Shown piece by piece: positions 37,079 to 45,170 of a stretch of DNA of 64,000 nt. The first letter of the stretch is position 1. Each line of letters starts with the position of its first letter. The position numbers and the translations under genes are program-made. The stretch covers positions 1-64,000 of the forward strand of contig CAZIOT010000016.1 of assembly GCA_964540965.1 (NCBI GenBank), given 5' to 3'. The notes beneath the pieces are model-generated. The model was not told the DNA's origin. It ran no database searches and saw nothing but the letters and a program-made list of their open reading frames with translations. The DNA comes from JADYZU01 sp964540965. GTDB taxonomy: Bacteria > Pseudomonadota > Alphaproteobacteria > Rhodobacterales > Rhodobacteraceae.

Positions 37079-37315
37079 CTACCCGCCGACGCCCTCGCCG
37101 CGCCGGATCACATGCACCTGCACGCCGCCGTCCTCGGTCAGGGAGAGGTGATCATGTCCGGCCTCGGCGCAGAAATGCGGCAGGTCGATGCGGGCCATGC
37201 CGTCGGTCGCCAGCACCCGCACCAGCGTGCCGGGCGGCAGCCCGGCCAGCACCTTGCGCGCCTTCAGCACCGGCAGCGGGCACAAAAGGTCGCGGGCGTC
37301 GATCTCGACCGTCAT
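37079..37315 (-). CDS. tusA: TusA-family sulfur carrier
   Basis: The 78-residue protein has the TusA/SirA signature DARDLLCPLPVLKARKVL with the persulfide-carrying cysteine in CPxP (residue 12), then a two-layer alpha/beta fold with a HFCAEAGHDH region. It could relay sulfur to MnmA or to molybdenum cofactor synthesis; the exact partner is unknown. It is the last gene of the eno-led operon and overlaps the cupin gene upstream by four bases (ATGA). Confidence 0.88.
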   Translation of the reverse strand: MTVEIDARDLLCPLPVLKARKVLAGLPPGTLVRVLATDGMARIDLPHFCAEAGHDHLSLTEDGGVQVHVIRRGEGVGG

Positions 37316-37737
37316 GCGCGCGGGATGCCAAAGCCGGCCGGTGCCAGCACGAAACTGTCATAGCGGAAACCGGGGCTGACGGTGCAGGTCAGCAGGGTCC
37401 AGTCGCCCAGGCTTTCTGCCGCCTGCCACCAGTCGGGCGGCACCATGCCCTGCGGCCGCTGCCCCGCCGCAAGATCCGGACCCAGTACCTGCCGCCCCGC
37501 CGGGCCCGAGGCGGTTTCCGCCAGCCACAGGGCCAGCGGCGCGCCGGCGTTCCAGATCCAGAACTCGGTCGCGTCGGTGACGCGGTGCCAATGGCTGCGC
37601 TCGCCTGCTTTCAGCAGGAAATAGATGCAGGTGCCGGTGGCGCGGCCGGGATTGTCGGCCGCCCAGGTCTGGCGGAACCAGCCGCCTTCGGGATGGGGTT
37701 CCAGGTGCAGGGTGGCGATGATCTGATCGGCGGTCAC
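37312..37737 (-). CDS. DUF985 cupin-domain protein
   Basis: The 141-residue double-stranded beta-helix protein has the DUF985 marks: ATLHLEPHPEGGWFRQTW, IYFLLKAGERSHWHRV, EFWIWNAGAPL and a closing PGFRYDSFVLA. His residues in HWHRV resemble a cupin metal site. The start is GTG 37737, overlapping the upstream stop by four bases. Function unknown; possibly sugar-related by family. Confidence 0.85.
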   Translation of the reverse strand: MTADQIIATLHLEPHPEGGWFRQTWAADNPGRATGTCIYFLLKAGERSHWHRVTDATEFWIWNAGAPLALWLAETASGPAGRQVLGPDLAAGQRPQGMVPPDWWQAAESLGDWTLLTCTVSPGFRYDSFVLAPAGFGIPRA

Positions 37738-38093
37738 TTGGTCTCGTCCTCGATCCGGCTGGCCAGGGCGTTTAGGTGCAGCAGCGCCAGCATGCGGTGC
37801 AGCAGCGGATACAGGATCAGGGCGGCCACCACCGGATAGACCGCGCCGCCATAGATCGCATAGGCGCTGGCGAAAAGTTTCGCGGCATCGTCGGGCATCG
37901 CATCGACCGGCCCCATGCCGGTCAGGATCATCGAGGCGTTGAACACCGCATCGACCCAGCCCAGCCGGGCGAAATGCCAGTAGCCAAGGATGCCGATGCC
38001 GAAGCTGAAGAAGAACAGCCCGGCGGCAAAGACGGAATAGCGCGCGACCCGGGCAAGGAATTCGGCGCGGCTGCGCAGGAGGGGGCTTTGCAT
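37734..38093 (-). CDS. 119-residue membrane protein of unknown function
   Basis: Three to four hydrophobic segments are seen: about residues 20-42 (YSVFAAGLFFFSFGIGILGY), 52-66, and 80-103 (AIYGGAVYPVVAALILYPLL). The N-terminus is basic and the C-terminus charged (ASRIEDETK). The pattern YGGAVYPVVAA with a preceding FNASMILTGMGP suggests a small two-helix pore-like arrangement, but no family is recognised. It is tightly packed between the YrdB-like and DUF985 genes. Confidence 0.8.
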   Translation of the reverse strand: MQSPLLRSRAEFLARVARYSVFAAGLFFFSFGIGILGYWHFARLGWVDAVFNASMILTGMGPVDAMPDDAAKLFASAYAIYGGAVYPVVAALILYPLLHRMLALLHLNALASRIEDETK

Positions 38094-38098
38094 GACGG

Positions 38099-38446
38099 TC
38101 ACTCCACGTCGCGGAAGGCGAGCAACAACAACAGATGCAGTCCGACGGCGATGGCAAAGACCAGCGCCGCGCCGGAACTGTGCCGGACGGCAAAGGCGGC
38201 GACCGAGCTGCCAAGGAACGCGGCCTTGAACAGGAACAGCATGCCGCCTCTTAGCCGCCGGCGTGTCTTGGGTGCGGCGAAACGGCCCCAGAGGACCGCC
38301 GCCACAAGGCCGGCAGCAACGGCCAGGGCCCAGCGCAGCCGCTCGTCGCTGCCGGGCGGTGGCCAATGCCAGGCCAGCGCGCCAAAGGCATAGATCGCCA
38401 CCACCTCGGCCGCCAGCGCCAGGATCGCGCCGGGCCAGCCCCCCAC
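38099..38446 (-). CDS. YrdB/DUF2568-like membrane protein
   Basis: A four-helix membrane protein of 115 residues. Helices lie at about 8-28, 38-54, 68-84 and 90-110, with an Arg-rich loop (APKTRRRLRGG) in the middle, as in DUF2568 proteins. The start is GTG 38446, two bases after the eno stop, so translation is probably coupled with enolase. No function known. Confidence 0.8.
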   Translation of the reverse strand: MGGWPGAILALAAEVVAIYAFGALAWHWPPPGSDERLRWALAVAAGLVAAVLWGRFAAPKTRRRLRGGMLFLFKAAFLGSSVAAFAVRHSSGAALVFAIAVGLHLLLLLAFRDVE

Positions 38447-38448
38447 CG

Positions 38449-39726
38449 TCAGCCTTTCAGGACCGAGCGGCCGGCATATTCCGCCGTGCTGCCCAGCATT
38501 TCCTCGATCCGGATCAACTGGTTGTATTTCGCCAGCCGGTCCGACCGCGACAGCGAGCCGGTCTTGATCTGGCCGCAGTTGGTCGCCACCGCCAGATCGG
38601 CGATGGTCGCATCCTCGGTCTCGCCGGAACGGTGCGACATCACGTTGCGATAGCCGGCGCGATGGGCCATGTCGACGGCGTTCAGCGTCTCGGTCAGGGT
38701 GCCGATCTGGTTGACCTTGACCAGCATGGCATTGGCCACGCCCTTGCGGATGCCTTCGGACAGCCGCGCCGGATTGGTGACGAACAGGTCGTCGCCCACC
38801 AGCTGCACCTTGTCGCCCAGCTTGTCGGTCAGCAGTTTCCAGCCGTGCCAGTCATCCTCGGAACAGCCGTCCTCGATCGAGATGATCGGATAGTCGGCGG
38901 CAAGACGGGCGAGGAAATCGACGTTTTCCTCGGGCGTCAGCGACAGGCCCTCGCCGGCCATCTCGTATTTGCCGCCCTTGAAATACTCGGTCGCGGCGCA
39001 GTCGAGGCCCAGATAAATCTCTTCGCCGGGCCGGTAGCCTGCCTTCTCGATGGCCTTGAGGATGAAGTCGAGCGCGGCGCGGGCCGAGGACAGGTTCGGC
39101 GCAAAGCCGCCCTCATCGCCAACTCCGGTCGCCAGACCGGCATCGTGGAGTTCCTTCTTCAGCGTGTGGAACACTTCCGACCCCATCCGCACCGCCTCGC
39201 GGATGTTTTCGGCCGCGACGGGCAGGATCATGAATTCCTGCATGTCGATCGGGTTGTCGGCATGTTCGCCGCCGTTGATGACATTCATCATCGGCACCGG
39301 CAGGACGCGGGCCGAGGTGCCGCCGACATAGCGGTACAGCGGCTGCGCGGTGAAATCGGCGGCCGCCTTGGCAACGGCAAGCGAGATGCCGAGGATGGCG
39401 TTGGCGCCCAGGCGGCCCTTGTTCGGGGTGCCGTCCAGTTCGATCATCAGCGTGTCGATCTCGACCTGTTCGGTCGAGTCCATGCCGATGATGTTTTCCG
39501 CCAGTTCGCCGTTCACCGCGGCCACCGCCTCGAGCACGCCCTTGCCCTTGTAGCGGGCCTTGTCGCCGTCGCGCCGCTCCACCGCCTCATGCGCGCCGGT
39601 CGAGGCGCCCGAGGGCACAGCGGCGCGCCCCATGGTGCCGTCCTCGAGCGTCACATCGACCTCGACGGTCGGATTGCCGCGGCTGTCGAGGATCTCGCGG
39701 GCGTGGATGTCGATGATCGTGCTCAT
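38449..39726 (-). CDS. eno: Enolase
   Basis: Glycolytic 2-phosphoglycerate dehydratase and possible degradosome partner of RNase E. The 425-residue protein shows AREILDSRGNPTVEVDV, PSGASTGAHEA, VGDEGGFAPN, catalytic SIEDGCSEDDWHGW and the signature VKVNQIGTLTET. ATG 39726 has AGGGAAGG upstream. It heads a five-gene minus-strand operon and lies next to rne in convergent arrangement. Confidence 0.96.
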   Translation of the reverse strand: MSTIIDIHAREILDSRGNPTVEVDVTLEDGTMGRAAVPSGASTGAHEAVERRDGDKARYKGKGVLEAVAAVNGELAENIIGMDSTEQVEIDTLMIELDGTPNKGRLGANAILGISLAVAKAAADFTAQPLYRYVGGTSARVLPVPMMNVINGGEHADNPIDMQEFMILPVAAENIREAVRMGSEVFHTLKKELHDAGLATGVGDEGGFAPNLSSARAALDFILKAIEKAGYRPGEEIYLGLDCAATEYFKGGKYEMAGEGLSLTPEENVDFLARLAADYPIISIEDGCSEDDWHGWKLLTDKLGDKVQLVGDDLFVTNPARLSEGIRKGVANAMLVKVNQIGTLTETLNAVDMAHRAGYRNVMSHRSGETEDATIADLAVATNCGQIKTGSLSRSDRLAKYNQLIRIEEMLGSTAEYAGRSVLKG

Positions 39727-39758
39727 GGCCGGCCTTCCCTGAAATGGTCGGCCCCCGT

Positions 39759-40649
39759 TTACCCCGCGACGCGGGTGCTGGAAAGCCGTCTTGACCGGCG
39801 TTCGCGCGCCAGCGTGTAAAGGCCCGATCCGACGATCAGCGCCGCGCCGGTCCAGGTCAGAAGGTCGGGGCGTTCGCCGAACACCGCCCAGCCGATCATC
39901 AGCGCAAAGACCAGCCGGACATAGCGGAACGGCGTGGTGATGCTGACATCGGCGATGCGCACCGCCTCGGTCAGGCCCCAATAGGCAAGGAATCCCGCGG
40001 TCATCGCCCCGGCAAGGCAGGCGGTGGCGGCGGGCGTGGGCAGGGCGGCGCCGCCGGTCAGCGCCAGCATCGCCGCGCCCAGAACCGCCACGGCCGCCAT
40101 GCCCCATCCGGCCAGCTGAAGCGTGTGGATGCGGCCCGGCACCCGCCGCGTCGCCAGATCGCGCATGGCCAGCGCCGCGACCGCCAGCACCGACCAGAGT
40201 GCCGCCGGCTCGAACCCGTCCAGACCCGGCCGGATCACCACCAGAACGCCGACAAAGCCCACGGTGATCGCGCTCCACCGCCGCCAGCCGACGGATTCGC
40301 CCAGAAACACCGCGGCACCCAGCGTCACCGCCAGCGGCAGCGCCTGGAACACCGCGGTCGCGGTGGTCAGTTCGGCCAGCGTGATCGCCAGCACGAAACC
40401 GGCGGTGCCGGCGACCTCGCCCAGATTGCGGGCGATGACCGCGGGATGCAGCACCCCGGGGGCAAGCAGGCCGGGCCGCCCCTGCACCTTGCAGAGTGCC
40501 GCGAAAAAGCCGGTGCCGGCGACGCCCAGGATCAGCAGGATCTCTCCGGTCGGCAGGTCGGCCGCGGCCAGCTTGATGCACATGTCCTCGATGGCAAAGC
40601 CGGCCATCGACAGGACCATCAGCAGGATTCCGCGCAACGGGGCGGTCAT
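39759..40649 (-). CDS. EamA-family (DMT) transporter
   Basis: The 296-residue protein has ten membrane segments made of two EamA repeats. The first half has the pattern MAGFAIEDMCIKLAA and EVAGTAGFVLAITLAEL; the second has AYWGLTEAVRIADVSITTPF and GWAVFGERPDLLTW. Such transporters export amino acids, nucleobases or other metabolites; the substrate is unknown. ATG 40649 is divergent from the dioxygenase-like gene. It is 32 bases upstream of eno. Confidence 0.87.
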   Translation of the reverse strand: MTAPLRGILLMVLSMAGFAIEDMCIKLAAADLPTGEILLILGVAGTGFFAALCKVQGRPGLLAPGVLHPAVIARNLGEVAGTAGFVLAITLAELTTATAVFQALPLAVTLGAAVFLGESVGWRRWSAITVGFVGVLVVIRPGLDGFEPAALWSVLAVAALAMRDLATRRVPGRIHTLQLAGWGMAAVAVLGAAMLALTGGAALPTPAATACLAGAMTAGFLAYWGLTEAVRIADVSITTPFRYVRLVFALMIGWAVFGERPDLLTWTGAALIVGSGLYTLARERRSRRLSSTRVAG

Positions 40650-40755
40650 GGGGCGGTCCTTTGCGACGGAGGGCGGCTGCCCCCGCGTATGATGCAGCGA
40701 ACCGCCGGCGACAAGCCCGGCCCCGGTGCAAACACGGACACGCAAGAGGAAGCCC

Positions 40756-41616
40756 ATGAGCCACCATCACGATGACGATCGCGCCCCGGACGGGGGCTTT
40801 CACCTGGACATGTCGCGGATGATCGGGCGGCGGGGCATGCTGGCCGTGCTTGGCCTTGGCGGCGTCTCGACGCTGGCCGCCTGTGCGGCGATGGCGCAGG
40901 GCGGTCCGCCGGCCTCGGACCCGCAGCCCGACCAGACCGCCACCGGCGCCGATGGCGAGGTCTGCACAGTGCCCACCAGCGAAACCAACGGACCTTACCC
41001 CGCCGACGGCACCAATGTCCGCGACGGCCAGACCGTCAACGTCCTGGACCAGTCGGGTGTGGTGCGCAGCGACATCACCCAATCCTTCGGTGATTACACC
41101 GGCGCCGTCGACGGCATCCCCTTCGAGGTCGAGGTCAAGGTGGTGAACGTCAACGCCGCCTGCACGCCGCTTGGCGGGCTGCCCTTCTATATCTGGCATT
41201 GCGACGCCGCCGGGCGCTATTCGTTGTATACCGTACCCGAGGCGAACTGGCTGCGCGGCATGCAGATCACCGACAATTCCGGCGTGGTGCGGTTCACCAC
41301 GATCCTGCCCGGCTGTTACGAGGGGCGCTGGCCGCATTTCCATTTCGAGGTCTTCGCAAGCGCCGCCGCGGCGGTGACGGGCCGCGATTCGCTCCTCATC
41401 TCGCAATTCGCCTTGCCCGAGGCGGGGCTGGCCGAGGTCTATGCCGCCGACGCCCGCTATGACGGCAGCACCGGCCCGTTCTCGCGCGTGTCGCTGTCGT
41501 CGGACAACATCTTTGCCGACAATTCGGCGGCGCAGATGCAGGCGATGACGCTGACGGTGACCGGCGATGCCACCACCGGCTTTCGCGCCACGGCGGTCAT
41601 CGGGCTGGCGGTCTAG
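40756..41616 (+). CDS. Intradiol dioxygenase-like lipoprotein
   Basis: The 286-residue protein has an N-terminal His/Asp-rich stretch (MSHHHDDD), a twin Arg at 25-26 before a hydrophobic run, and lipobox LAAC with Cys43, so it is probably exported by Tat and lipidated. The remainder matches protocatechuate/catechol intradiol dioxygenases. Candidate iron ligands are Tyr155 (WHCDAAGRYS), Tyr188, His194 and His196 (CYEGRWPHFHFEVF). Substrate unknown; there are no aromatic-degradation neighbours. ATG 40756 has AAGAGGAAG upstream. Confidence 0.85.
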   Translation: MSHHHDDDRAPDGGFHLDMSRMIGRRGMLAVLGLGGVSTLAACAAMAQGGPPASDPQPDQTATGADGEVCTVPTSETNGPYPADGTNVRDGQTVNVLDQSGVVRSDITQSFGDYTGAVDGIPFEVEVKVVNVNAACTPLGGLPFYIWHCDAAGRYSLYTVPEANWLRGMQITDNSGVVRFTTILPGCYEGRWPHFHFEVFASAAAAVTGRDSLLISQFALPEAGLAEVYAADARYDGSTGPFSRVSLSSDNIFADNSAAQMQAMTLTVTGDATTGFRATAVIGLAV

Positions 41617-41628
41617 AACCCGCCGGTC

Positions 41629-42036
41629 TCAGCCGCGCTTGCGGCCATAAAGCTCGAGCCGGTGGCCGATCAGCCGATAGCCAAGGCGCTGCGCGATCCT
41701 TTCCTGCAGCGCCTCGATCTCGGGGTCGACGAATTCGATGACCTCGCCGGTCGCAAGGTCGATCAGATGGTCGTGATGGTCGCGGTCGGCGGTTTCATAG
41801 CGCGCGCGGCCATCGCCGAAATCGTGCTTGTCAAGGATGCCCGATTCCTCGAACAGCTTGACCGTGCGATAGACGGTGGCCAGCGAGATCGCCGAATCCA
41901 GCGCCGCGGCGCGCCGGTAAAGCTCTTCCACATCGGGGTGGTCGTCGGCGGCTTCGAGCACCCGGGCCACGGTGCGGCGCTGGTCGGTCAGGCGCAAACC
42001 CCGCTCCTCGCAGCGCGACAGGATGTTTCCGGCCAT
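41629..42036 (-). CDS. fur: Fur-family metal regulator (Fur/Mur)
   Basis: The 135-residue protein has the winged-helix DNA-binding half (GLRLTDQRRTVARVLEAADD, SLATVYRTVKLFEESGI) and the metal-binding dimer half with DHHDHLIDLATGEVIEF. In Rhodobacteraceae this type mostly responds to manganese and/or iron (Mur/Fur); no Irr-type haem motif is seen. ATG 42036 lies at the end of an unusually long, gene-free region of 667 bases. Confidence 0.88.
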   Translation of the reverse strand: MAGNILSRCEERGLRLTDQRRTVARVLEAADDHPDVEELYRRAAALDSAISLATVYRTVKLFEESGILDKHDFGDGRARYETADRDHHDHLIDLATGEVIEFVDPEIEALQERIAQRLGYRLIGHRLELYGRKRG

Positions 42037-42703
42037 ATCCGCCCCCCTTCCCGAACAGGACCGACGCTTAGCGGCATCGGGCGGCAAAGGGAAGATTGTC
42101 GGCGGCGCCGGGGGTTGCGAAGGATGCGCGAGGGACATTGGCCGGCTGTCGCGGCGCGGGCCGGGATGCGTTCGGAAGGGGTGATCACGCCTGCCGCAAT
42201 CCGCAGCCTGGGACGCCCCCGCATCGGCACAATGCGGACGGCGATGGTTCGCGGCCCTAGCCGCGGGTCGCGGCCGGCGCAGCACCGCCCGCTGCCCTTG
42301 CTGCGTTTTCCGCACAAGATCGCCGCGGGGCACACAGCCCGCTCCCAAAACTGCCGCTTGCGCACAAGCTCGCCAGAAAAGCGGGGAACATAGCCTGCTG
42401 AAATTGCTGCCGCGTGCGAACAGGTTAGCCCGAAATGCTGGGGCACCCAGCCCGCGCCTACGCTTGTCTGGGGTTCGTACCGCACGGCGCCGACCATGGC
42501 GAGTTGCGCCGAAACGCTGCGCAGTCGTCAACCCGACCACGCCGCCCGGGGCCGATCCACGCAAGATGCGATGACAGCCCCACGGTCCCGTGCGGCCACA
42601 TCGCCGGGCTCTTGCCATCGCAAGACGCACCGGAAAGCCGGCGATTCCTGCCTCTTGGCCCTTTCGCACCCCGGCGCAGTCGAACCCCGATCCCACCACG
42701 CGC
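42037..42703. other. 667-base gene-free region upstream of fur
   Basis: I see no frame with coding character on either strand and no tRNA fold. The region is upstream of fur and downstream of the GNAT gene. It contains three degenerate tandem repeats (42297-42460) and otherwise unremarkable GC-rich sequence. It could hold a long fur leader, an unrecognised RNA or a decayed gene. Confidence 0.5.
42297..42460. repeat. Three degenerate ~55-bp tandem repeats
   Basis: Copies begin near 42297, 42347 and 42401. Each contains CTGC(C/G), then GCACAAG or a variant, TCGCC or TAGCC, a GGGG(C/A)ACA or GGGGCACC block and AGCC(C/T)GC. The anchor CTGC lies at 42301, 42351 and 42407, giving periods of 50 and 56. 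Confidence 0.6.
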
Positions 42704-43594
42704 TCACAACCCCGGTATCGCAAGCCAGCTTCCGCCAAGTGCGCGGATGCTGGAGCCGGATCCGGTCTTGAAGGCGGCAAGGCCGGGGTTGCCAAGGCTG
42801 TCCACCGTGCCAAGGTCAAGGCGTGTCGTTCCGCGCTCGGCCAGCCAGCCCGCGGCATGGGCAAGAAGCAGGTGATGGGCGCTGACCGATCGCCCCTTCG
42901 GCCCGGACCAGCCCATGTGATAGGTCGCGCGGCGCCCGTGCCGCAGCATCAGCATGGCGGCAACCGGGCTGCCGTCGAGATAGGCGACGAAAAGGCGCGC
43001 GGCCCGAGGATCGGCTGCCGCCCAGGCGCGGGCGAAATCGGGATGCAGCGCGCGATAGCGCCGCGCCGCCCGCATGGCGCCCTCGCGCGCGATCAGCCAG
43101 TCGGCGGCCGCCCCGTGAAAGGCCATGTCGCGCAAGGCCAGCCCGGCCCGTCCGGCACGGTTGAGATGACCGCGCCACTTGCGCGCCATCCGCGCCCGCC
43201 GGTCGGCGGCGCTGCCGGTCAGGTCGAGTTCGGCAATATGCGCCGCCGTCATCACTTGGCGAAAGCCGGCCCCGCGCAGGGCGGCCGCAGCCTCGGGTTC
43301 AGGTTCGCACAGCCGCAGGCCGTGGCCGCGCAGCAGGCGCAACGCGGGTTCCGACAGCGGCGGCGCGCGCAGCGCGGCGGCGATGCGCAACGGACCCAGC
43401 CGGCGCAGGGTCAGAATCACCGGGCCATCCGGCGTTTCGATGCAGTCCGGCGCCGCCCCCAGCCGCGCAAGGGTGGCGGCAAAGAGAGGGTGCTGCATCA
43501 GGCTGGCAGTTTCGGCGCCATCATGGGGCAGGGCGCGCCGGGCGGAGCGGCGGGACAGTGACGGGCGGGACAGGGCGGGCAGGGCGATGGTCAT
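42704..43594 (-). CDS. GNAT/FemAB-like acyltransferase
   Basis: The 296-residue protein fits the GNAT superfamily as used in FemAB-like proteins: RKWRGHLNRAGRAGLALRD with an Arg-rich helix, LFVAYLDGSPVAAMLMLRHG as core strands and RTTRLDLGTVDSLGNPGLAAFK-type C-terminal region (split here by one turn). The N-terminus MTIALPALSRPSLSRRSARR is basic and may be flexible. The acceptor is unknown. ATG 43594 is divergent from a possible 39-residue gene. Confidence 0.75.
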   Translation of the reverse strand: MTIALPALSRPSLSRRSARRALPHDGAETASLMQHPLFAATLARLGAAPDCIETPDGPVILTLRRLGPLRIAAALRAPPLSEPALRLLRGHGLRLCEPEPEAAAALRGAGFRQVMTAAHIAELDLTGSAADRRARMARKWRGHLNRAGRAGLALRDMAFHGAAADWLIAREGAMRAARRYRALHPDFARAWAAADPRAARLFVAYLDGSPVAAMLMLRHGRRATYHMGWSGPKGRSVSAHHLLLAHAAGWLAERGTTRLDLGTVDSLGNPGLAAFKTGSGSSIRALGGSWLAIPGL

Positions 43595-43708
43595 GCGGCG
43601 ACTGAACCAGCCGCGGGTTTCGATCCGGTTAACGCCCCGCAGATTTCTGCACGCGCCGTGCGGCCGGCGCTTAACCGAATCGCAACCCATGTCCGCTTTG
43701 ATGGCGGC

Positions 43709-43828
43709 ATGAAGCCATACGCCCCCGCCCCGCGCCTGACGCCGCTTGGTGCCGCCCTGATCGCCGCTGTGGTCGCGCTGCCCGGTGGAGTGGTCATCGC
43801 GGTCGTCGCCCGTCTGCTTGGGCTCTGA
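43709..43828 (+). CDS. Possible 39-residue single-span membrane peptide
   Basis: ATG 43709 opens MKPYAPAPRLTPLGAALIAA followed by a hydrophobic segment and an RLLGL end. A proline-rich head and one membrane helix are seen. No clear ribosome-binding site is present, so support is weaker than for the other micro-genes here. It fills the gap between the divergent GNAT gene and convergent tyrS. Confidence 0.4.
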   Translation: MKPYAPAPRLTPLGAALIAAVVALPGGVVIAVVARLLGL

Positions 43829-43845
43829 CCGCGATGTGGCGCGCC

Positions 43846-45096
43846 TTAGCCCAGTTCCACCAGCGCGTGCTTCTTGCGGCCCGCCGACAGTTTCAGCGGA
43901 TGCGCCAGTGCCGCGGTGTCGAACATGCGCCCGGCATCGGTCACGGGTTCGTCGTCGATCCGCGCGCCCCCGCCCTCGATCAGCCGTTTCGCCTCTTTCC
44001 CCGAAGGCGCAAGGCCGGAGCGGACGAAAAGCTGCGCCGCCGAAATCCCGGCGCCGACCTCGGCCGGGCTCAGCACCAGCCGCGGCAGGTCGCCGCCGAT
44101 GCCGCCCTGTTCGAACACCTGCCGCGCCGTCGTCTCGGCCGCGGCCGCGGCCTCGGCCCCGTGCAGCAGCGCCGTCACCTCATTGGCAAGGATGATCTTG
44201 GCGGCGTTGATCTCGGACCCGCCCAGGGCGCCCAGCCGGTCGCATTCGTCCAGCGGCAATTCGGTGAACAGGCGCAGGAAACGCCCGGTATCGGCATCGG
44301 TCGTGTTGCGCCAGAACTGCCAGAATTCGTAGGGCGACAGCATGTCGCCGTTCAGCCAGACCGCGCCGCCCTGCGACTTGCCCATCTTGCGCCCGTCCGA
44401 TGTCGTCAGAAGCGGCGTGGTCAGGCCAAAGATCTCAGCATCCAGAACCCGGCGGGTCAGGTCGACACCGTTGACGATATTGCCCCATTGATCCGATCCG
44501 CCCATCTGGAGCAGGCAGCCATGCCTGCGGTGAAGCTCCAGAAAGTCATAGGCTTGCAGGATCATGTAGTTGAATTCGAGGAAGGACAGGCTTTGTTCGC
44601 GGTCCAGCCGCGACTTGACCGATTCGAACGACAGCATCCGGTTGACGCTGAAGTGGCGGCCGATGTCGCGCAGGAAATCGAGGTAGTTCAGGCGGTCGAG
44701 CCATTCGGCATTGTTCAGCATCAGCGCGCCCTGCGCATCGTCGCCATAGCGCAGGTAGCGGGCAAACACCGTGCGCATTCCGGCGATATTGTCGTCGATC
44801 TGCGCCGGCGTCAGCAGGGGCCGTTCCTCGGACCGGAACGAGGGGTCGCCGACCTTGGTCGTGCCGCCGCCCATCATGGTGATCGGCCGGTGCCCGGTCT
44901 TCTGGAACCAGCGCAGAAGCATGATGTTCAGAAGATGCCCGACATGCAGCGACCGCGCTGTCGCATCATAGCCGATATAGGCGGTCACGACCCCCCGCGA
45001 CAGCGCCTCGTCCAGCGCCTGGTAATCGGTGCAATCGGCCAGAAAGCCACGCGCCATGACGGTGGCCATGAAGTCGGACCGGGGGTGATAGGTCAT
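43846..45096 (-). CDS. tyrS: Tyrosyl-tRNA synthetase
   Basis: Class I aminoacyl-tRNA synthetase of 416 residues. The HIGH motif is HVGHL, the tyrosine pocket has YIGYDATARSLH and the KMSKS loop is KMGKSQGG. The C-terminal S4-like RNA-binding domain includes GLAPSGKEAKRLIEGGGARID. ATG 45096 is followed in protein by a normal N-terminus; divergent from anmK with 74 bases between. Confidence 0.96.
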   Translation of the reverse strand: MTYHPRSDFMATVMARGFLADCTDYQALDEALSRGVVTAYIGYDATARSLHVGHLLNIMLLRWFQKTGHRPITMMGGGTTKVGDPSFRSEERPLLTPAQIDDNIAGMRTVFARYLRYGDDAQGALMLNNAEWLDRLNYLDFLRDIGRHFSVNRMLSFESVKSRLDREQSLSFLEFNYMILQAYDFLELHRRHGCLLQMGGSDQWGNIVNGVDLTRRVLDAEIFGLTTPLLTTSDGRKMGKSQGGAVWLNGDMLSPYEFWQFWRNTTDADTGRFLRLFTELPLDECDRLGALGGSEINAAKIILANEVTALLHGAEAAAAAETTARQVFEQGGIGGDLPRLVLSPAEVGAGISAAQLFVRSGLAPSGKEAKRLIEGGGARIDDEPVTDAGRMFDTAALAHPLKLSAGRKKHALVELG

Positions 45097-45170
45097 GATC
45101 TTTCCCTGACTTGCGGACCGCTCTAAGGTCGGCGCACTCTATAGGCGGCGCGGGGGCCAAGGGAAAGCGG

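Noticed and set aside
37009..37079. The rne terminator as a bidirectional terminator for tusA
   Set aside because: On the minus strand the stem is followed by CCTTTTCC only, and tusA ends about 50 bases away; support is too weak to list separately.
42660..42720. A GGGGTTCGA-like stretch on the minus strand resembling a tRNA T-arm
   Set aside because: The flanking bases do not form a T-stem, and no acceptor, D or anticodon arms fit.
42437..42864. Extended N-terminal frame upstream of fur
   Set aside because: Fur similarity begins at ATG 42036; the upstream translation is low-complexity Arg/Pro and covers the repeat region.
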